A stretch of 64,000 nt of DNA from the NCBI GenBank assembly GCA_033439265.1, contig JAVTVX010000024.1, positions 20,568,501 to 20,632,500 on the forward strand. Reading direction: 5' to 3'. The stretch comes from Dillenia suffruticosa. Lineage: Eukaryota > Streptophyta > Magnoliopsida > Dilleniales > Dilleniaceae. The position numbers and the translations under genes are program-made. Under the pieces are notes generated by a model that saw only the letters and a program-made list of their open reading frames with translations, was not told the DNA's origin and searched no databases. Positions 58,150-64,000 of this stretch are shown in pieces. Within the stretch, counting starts at the first letter, position 1. Each line of letters begins with the position of its first letter.

Positions 58150-60240
58150 CACAAAAAAGAAAATAGAAACCCCAATTAAGGGACAGGAGTAACATCGGAC
58201 TTTGTAGGGGTAGTGGTAGACTCGGGCTGGGAACGGGACCCACGATGTCCGGAGGCATGGCACTTGCCAATCCTACCTAATGAATGAGTTCCATAGCATA
58301 CTAGAGACTCTCTGCACACAAGTTGATCTGTAATGATCCTTAGCTCGGCAATATTTCGCTTGGCAGCTTGAAGAGACCGTCGTGCACTTCGGCTAGCCTC
58401 TTTGCAGCCTGTAGAAAGGCCTCATGAACCTTAGCCTTTGCCTTCTTCTCCTCATACTAATGGAGTGCCACATCCTGTTCGGCCCTCAACTGCTTTATCG
58501 CTCCACTACAAGCATTCATAGTAGCCGCAAAAAACCTCGCCTCCTCAAGCTCCCTCTCTATCTGTGAAAAGCCTTTCTTCAATCGAGAAACATCATTTAC
58601 CATCTAATCCAAATGATGCCTCATGTAACTCAATGTATGCTCCCTCTGTTACTTTTTGAACTCTGCCAGAACTATGGTTTGAACAAACAAGCACCAATCA
58701 GTGGACTAAAACATAAAAAGTAGACGAATGCTAAGAAAAATACTGTCATAGTCGCAGAAAACAAGACTTCGTTACCCTACTTGAGCGAGAGTTTGTTTAG
58801 CCCCAGATCTGAATGATAAAAGTCAAATCAATCGGTTATTCGCTTCCTTTCGACAATGTCTATGTAGCAATGATGATTGTCCCTAATTCTGATCGTCATC
58901 GTTCCCCGTTCCTTCGAGCCTCGATACTCGTCAAAAGAGTGAATATGGATAGCATGAGGAAACACCTCCTCCTTAGACACCACACATTTGTCCTTTCCCA
59001 AGGACAACAATGGAACAACAGAAGACGACCCTACATCGGAGCTCGGGGCTAGCATCTTCAAAATGTCCTGAGGAAAGTGCCCCTACTTTCGCTGAAGCCT
59101 CAGGAATGTCACTTTCTTCTCCCACCGGGGAACCCTTGTCGGTCCCACCAATAGAACACTCACTTTTGAGCCCACCATCGCCAACCTCTGTCTACTCATC
59201 GATGGCCTATTAAGCAATTTCTTGGGCATCTGGGTACCTCTTCTCCAGACTCTCACCAATCGCTTCCTCAGATGACTCTTACAATTGCACTCGCCTCCTC
59301 TTGACCCTCAAAGAGGAGAGTGGGGTCGAATAGGGCAAACGAGCACTTGACGTAGTCTCAGTTTCTCTTAGGGCTCCCATCTGCCCTTCTCTCATCCGTT
59401 GGGCAATAGTGATCATTATCAAGTCCTTCTCTATAGAGGAGCACAGAAAATCCATGAGCTCCTTCTTCTTCTTCTCAAGCAACAAAGGCTTCTCAACCTT
59501 TTTTTTTTCCCCAAGCAGCAGACCTACAAGCAACAATATCTCGTCGTCTAGGAGACACTTGACCCAAATGCTCCTCTTTGAGGCCTTGTAGTATTCACCT
59601 ATAGATCGGATTAAAGCTTGAATTACGATAGTCCTTACAAGGCTTTAACCCAGTGAGCGGGCCATCATTGGGCATCGGAACTTTGGCATCGGGCTTTTCT
59701 CTAGGAACTCAACAAAGAAGTACTTGTGCATCTAGTTCTTGTCAATGGTCTTACTATAAAAAAAACTTTCAGTTCGACTCTGGCTAGGTCTGCAAGCAAA
59801 ACCAACCTCTTGTGGAATCCTTCTCCTACGCTTCTTCAGCTTTAACACAGATGCTAATACTTCAAAGTCGAAGTGTAAATAACAAAAACTCATCAAAGAA
59901 ATAACTACAACTACCAAATGCCAAGCACAGAGAATCAATAGAGTGGGAAAAATGTTCCATGCAACAAAACTCTAGTGATAAGGCAGGTGTATGGTTCCTT
60001 CAAACCATACTTCACCGACTGCTTATACATTGGAACTCAATTCCCTAAGGCCGTATTGGCTCTATCGGCATTAATCGCTGATACGATATCAAAGTTGTCA
60101 CCTAACAACATGAGGCTTCGGACGTCGCACAATTCTCCCTGTGACATAGTGCTCCTAAAATCTTCGATGCTAGGAAAAGAACTAGATGAAGAACCTTTGA
60201 CCATTTCTCTCAGAAGATTTTCACGAAAGGCTGAATCCTG
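58150..60240 (-). pseudogene. Antisense gene remnant resembling the 'putative gypsy-type transposon' domain (PF04195-like)
   Basis: On the minus strand, from about 60240 downward, broken frames show SVKYGLKEPYTCLITRVLL, HGTFFPLY (about 59960) and TESFFYSKTIDKNW (about 59740). These are followed by basic, then charged coiled-coil-like sequence (KKKVEKPLLLEKKKKE, about 59500). The order resembles the antisense gene known in some Tat elements such as maize Grande. Assignment is by remembered pattern, not by a search. It is broken at many places. Confidence 0.45.
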
Positions 60241-60444
60241 AGAAGTCTAATTATTGAAAAAGTAAAAGTAGTAGTAGGAATCCAATCAACAGACATGCAG
60301 AATAAAAAGTGTGTTGGAGATGGTTCACAATAACCGAAACGACACATGCCGTATTAAAATTTTTGATTTGCAAGATCTAAAAGATTCCCTATTTGCCGTA
60401 CTCCTAAATCCCCTTCTCTGAAGTGACCACAGGAGTGGGGTAAA

Positions 60445-61269
60445 TGATGATGCATAGTCAAAACCATGCCGCATTGGGCACAAGATTGGCCCAGAACACC
60501 TCTTCCGTATCCTTATTGCTCGCTTAGTTGGCAACTGCATGATCAATCAATCATTTAGTTTGAAGACCAGTAATCATTATGAGGCTTAAGACCTTTCAGA
60601 CCACTAGCCCAAGGGACACATCTACTGAACCATATCGTCAACACGAGATTCATCTCCCAAATGAGTAGACACAACACATACCTACTTGACATTCATCAAC
60701 CAAGTTCTGATCGGTGGACAATTGCTCGGTCACAACACATTCTTGGTATTCGATGAACGTCATTCAGTCTTAAGAGGCAAATATTCACTTCCCCAAAAAA
60801 TATGGACAGGACCTTTCATAAACGAAAAGGAGACTTCAAATCGTGGAAGGAAATCTCTATAGCCATAAAAAAAATTTTGATCAATGGCATTTGAAATCTT
60901 TTGGAATCTTTTCGTCATAATCCTAATAATCTTGGAACCTTTCATAAGGAAACTAAGGTTTCATTGCCCTGCACGTATACGACTCTCTCATCAGGTAATT
61001 ATATATACATTGTTAAATTATTTAGTGAGGTACATAGACTCTTGGCTCATACTTTTACACTCTCTTGCCTTTGGCACAACGAAAACTTTCTTTTTGTCTA
61101 TTTTTTCTCTTTTGAAAGCTGCTCTCTAATTTGAGTGTCGAACCTCCTCCGCCAGAACACCCTCCGACTGTCTTTTTATAGGTTTCATTGATCGAGATTA
61201 TCAAACAGCCAAGTTATCTCGTTCAAGTTAGCATAATCATTATCTATAGAGCCAAACCCATCTCCAACA
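60445..61269 (+). repeat. 3' LTR of the second Tat-like element
   Basis: It starts TGATGATGCATAGTCAAAACC and ends ATCTCCAACA. It aligns with 54484-55257 with many substitutions and an extra ~50 bp near 60730-60780. Confidence 0.8.
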
Positions 61270-61566
61270 AGTTCAATTCCTCATTTAGCTCTCTCTATGA
61301 TGAGCTTATGCTTATATTAGTGTTTCTACTCTCCTAAAAGGGTTTGATTCAAAAATGTTGATTGCATTATTTGAATGCTACAACAGATCAGCAATTATGC
61401 TTGATGTAGTAGCAATCAGTGCTCTTATAATTTATGTGGGCACCGGGTTACAAAAGAACATGGGATAGGTATCAGGTTTAGTTCATGATGATCTTCAATC
61501 CATGGCCATTTTCTGATTTTTGTCAAGCTATACAAGGTAGCTTCTTATGGGAAAATTTTATTTCAG

Positions 61567-62970
61567 CTTCTTTAGAACAGGACACTTAGCAAGTGGATTT
61601 GGCTCAGTTTATTTTCAACTGGATGCTTTTGAGCAGCAGCAAGTATCACTCTATGATAGTGCTGGAAATGCGGGGTTAATTCTTTTATTAGGTTGTTTTT
61701 TGATGCAAGATTTGACCTTTTTATTTATTTATTTATTTTATAATTCTGTCCTGAACTCATCATTTGACACCCAGTTCAAGGAAGCAATTTTGGCGTGCAC
61801 AATGCTGGTCAGAACTGATAAGGCCCAGGTTTGGTCCTCTGCGTTTCATCCTATATCTCGAGGTATGGTCTAATATGTCATTATTTTTACTGGTTCTTCT
61901 TGTTATTTGACCCTGTCATAGAAGGTCGAATAGATGGTGTTATGAATGCACAGTTCCTGGCGTAAAGGCCTTCTATCTCTCTTTCCAACATTTAGATGGC
62001 ATTCACGGGAACTAAAATTAACAGCCCACTTGGAGTAGAAAGGATTTTCTAGCTTCATAAATGTCAAATCTATACATATAAACTCCAGATGCAATTTATC
62101 TCATGAACTTCTCTTTTATTCATTTTTTTTCTCCAAAATTCTTGCTTAACATCTGATTTTGTCTATGTTCCACATTTACATGGTACATAGATGCACCACA
62201 TTTTGCGTAACCCATGGTATCCCGAACGGCGGGATAAAATGAGCACAAAAAGAAGAGTTTTGAGAATCGAATGAGCAAAATAAAAGTTTTGGGGCAGATA
62301 AAATTTGCGCTCTAATAAGAGTTTTGGGACTATGAAGTTGGAAGGCTGTTGGTATGGTGGAGATTTTTGAGGTAAGTCCAACCTTACAGCCCCATGGAAG
62401 GGTCTTCCTGGCTCCGGAAGTGGGTATTTAACCTTGCACGACATATGCAATCTTTGCAGACAAAACTGGTGTTAAATTCAAATTCCGATTTCACAATGAT
62501 AGGCTATTATTTAGTCTGATTGTGGTTACACTTTCTCTGATTGTGGTTGGTGTTGGGCGGTACGAAGTTAATAGTTATCTTGCCTTGTATTTTTAAGTAA
62601 TTATTCCACAAAGGTAAGTGAGACTTTGATTAATAACTGGGTTTTGAAATTTGAAAGCAGGTATTTTCTTGCAGAAGAAGCATTGCAAAAGAATGTGAAG
62701 AATTCATGTACAATTCTTTCTGCCAAAAGGTAATGAATTGAGTTACCGACTAATTGTGTTAATCATATGGCTTATAGTTTATAAGATTGGGGATTTTGCC
62801 AGGTGGAAATGCCTATTGACCAGGCAGTGGCAATATTAGAGAGGCTACGTCTTGGAAAAGTGATTGATAATAATGGATCTGTCGGTCTACAGGCAGTTCC
62901 ATGTTTGCATCACACAACCCTTCAGCAACGTTGGAATGATTTGTTTAACTACAATCGGAGGCATCGATAA
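61567..62970 (+). CDS. Last four exons of an unrecognised host gene (61567-61674, 61775-61862, 62661-62729, 62803-62970)
   Basis: All four segments sit between AG acceptors and GT donors and join in one phase to a stop at 62968-62970, giving about 143 residues. The segments are HLASGFGSVYFQLDAFEQQQ in the first, FWRAQCWSELIRPRFGPLR in the second, VFSCRRSIAKECEEFMYNSF in the third, and PIDQAVAILERLRLGK then TTLQQRWNDLFNYNRRHR in the fourth. The polypeptide looks like a normal soluble protein end, with no domain I can name. Upstream exons are not seen. The Tat-like 3' LTR ends 300 bp before the first exon, so the gene may be cut off from its front or interrupted by that element. The second intron (61863-62660) holds repeat-like sequence. 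It could be a live gene's end or a relic without frame damage. Confidence 0.6.
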
Positions 62971-63087
62971 GCACCAGTTGGTTATGGATTCCCACCGGAT
63001 TCAGCTTCGCTAGTTTGTCTAAATATGCATATGTGAGTGAATGCGTATGCTTGGGAGATAGAGAGGGCGCCCGGGGGGGGGGGGGGG

Positions 63088-63124
<37 letters not shown>

Positions 63125-63563
63125 TGATTAGGTAGTATGCCTCTGCATTTGAGTGAGCTACAATCACTCTGAAAGTTACCAAGAACTCGAGAAAAAGCCA
63201 TCAAATAAACACCATTAAAACTTGAACCATATAATAAGATATTGTATGCACCTCTTGCGTTGTTCAAACCACATACAAATTTCTACCGTTACTAATATAA
63301 TCAAATTGCTTTATCATTTCTATAATTCATTACATTTAGCAGCTCTATGTGCAGCATCGCAACCATGGACATGGTCATGCGTCATGCGTCATGTGATTGC
63401 GATTCTAATGAGTGAGGGTGCAATCATTAGGCATTGGCCATGCCACTATTACTGGCCGCAACCATCATTACTCGCATCACACAAATCTTAATTTTTCCAC
63501 TGCTTAAACCTTTCTTATACATATTGGAGGAGAGCAAAGTGGAGGGGAGCAACAAGAAGGGAT
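62971..63563. other. Intergenic sequence and probable DUF1295 promoter
   Basis: It contains a G18 run followed by (AG)14 (63073-63119). A TATA-like ttatacatat (63515-63524) lies about 45 bp before the DUF1295 start codon and might be its TATA box. Nothing else was recognised. Confidence 0.35.
63073..63119. repeat. Compound G-run and (AG)n microsatellite
   Basis: Eighteen G (63073-63090) are followed directly by AG repeats to 63119. The G-run length is prone to sequencing error. Confidence 0.9.
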
Positions 63564-64000
63564 ATGGGGGTAGTGAAAGTGAGGAATGGGAGTGGTTCTA
63601 ACTTGAAGAATGCTGCAATTGCATTAGTAGTTCCTCTCCCATCCATAATATTCTATCTCAAATTTCTTCAACATCATTATACATGTTCCCTTCACCCTCT
63701 CCTCTTGGCCAACGCCCTTTTCTTCCTCAATGTCGACCTCCTCTTCTGGCTCATTGGTCTTCTTCAGTCCAGCCATTGGGTTTGTACTTCTATACATACA
63801 CATCCCTTTTCTAAGCTCTTTCTTGATGGTAGTATTCATGTATGCAGATGATTGATTTGTACTGGACGGTGATACCTGTGTTGCTTGTTCATTACTATGC
63901 CACTCATCCAGCTCTTAGACACTACAACTGGTGGAGATCCAGAGTGGTCATGCTTATGACATGGGTTTGGGCCATCAGGCTCACTCACAACTACTTTAGG
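63564..64000 (+). CDS. DUF1295 membrane protein (steroid 5-alpha-reductase-like), first two exons, cut by the window
   Basis: Exon 1 (63564-63779, 72 codons) starts MGVVKVRNGSGSNLKNAA. After a 68-bp GT-AG intron (63780-63847), exon 2 reads MIDLYWTVIPVLLVHYYAT and continues in frame to the edge with IRLTHNYFR. Hydrophobic segments at about residues 20-38, 46-68, 77-92 and 108-118 fit a multi-pass membrane protein, probably of the ER. The DLYWTVIP and RLTHNYFR wording is characteristic of the plant DUF1295 family (At1g73650-like), related to 3-oxo-5-alpha-steroid 4-dehydrogenases. The true substrate is not established. The C-terminal part lies beyond the window. No defect is visible. Confidence 0.9.

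Larger units (their letters stand above)
54484..61269 (+). mobile_element. Second old, broken Tat-like Ty3/gypsy element, lacking most of pol
   Basis: LTRs are about 774 bp (54484-55257) and 825 bp (60445-61269). A PBS of the ttggcgtcatctgtagg type follows the 5' LTR. The interior has gag and protease remnants (55320-57400), then a long 3' region with a 61-bp tandem array and an antisense gene remnant, but no reverse transcriptase or integrase. Flanks cgtta and agttc agree only in the middle three bases. LTR divergence by eye is well above 10 percent, so the element is old. The coding part is interrupted at many places. Confidence 0.82.

Noticed and set aside
58813-59213. Plus-strand frames of 67-79 codons
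   Set aside because: The antisense strand carries the better-supported gene remnant of the Tat-like element, so these are shadows.

Overview
The window looks like nuclear DNA of a flowering plant, probably a eudicot. It is AT-rich, its host genes are intron-split, and its repeats are plant types: chromovirus and Tat-like Ty3 retrotransposons, CACTA, hAT, L1-type and RTE-type LINEs, tRNA-derived SINEs, and a small plastid-like insert. I could not fix the species. Most of the 64 kb is transposon sequence of different ages. Two host genes are secure: a complete 13-exon Rab GDP dissociation inhibitor gene and the 5' part of a DUF1295 membrane-protein gene at the right edge. Three shorter stretches look like the 3' ends of other host genes, none of which I recognise.

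Left part (1-19,400). An LTR-like block in minus orientation (to about 1,640) is followed by a 1.25 kb non-autonomous CACTA element (2294-3540). Next come two exons ending a host gene (3690-3954). Only 29 bp after that gene's stop codon begins a rearranged cluster (3984-15,672) of a gag-bearing LTR family. One LTR in the cluster is split by a young, whole-looking CRM-like chromovirus (5432-12391). Beyond the cluster lie an exon-like 3' gene end (16565-16835) and a broken GRF zinc-finger gene (17847-18466).

Centre (19,400-37,800). A decayed L1-type LINE with two ORFs (19421-25340) precedes a short plastid ycf2-like piece. The GDI gene follows on the minus strand (27212-34446), with a LINE tail in its first intron and a CT repeat at the donor of a probable 5'-UTR intron. 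A diverged ~234-bp tandem duplication and a very short SINE with target-site repeats come after it.

Right part (37,800-64,000). There are two related, old, broken Tat-like elements (37783-44037 and 54484-61269). Between them lie an old hAT element with a perfect 8-bp target-site duplication (45537-49195), an AT-rich array of inverted and tandem repeats, an RTE-type LINE tail and a second short SINE. A four-exon 3' gene end in consistent phase (61567-62970) directly follows the second Tat-like element. The DUF1295 gene starts at 63564 and runs off the window.

I found no gene cluster that works as a pathway and no new defence or mobile system. The points of most interest are the layering of insertions, the very short SINE family, the composite LTR cluster, and the host gene ends next to retroelements.
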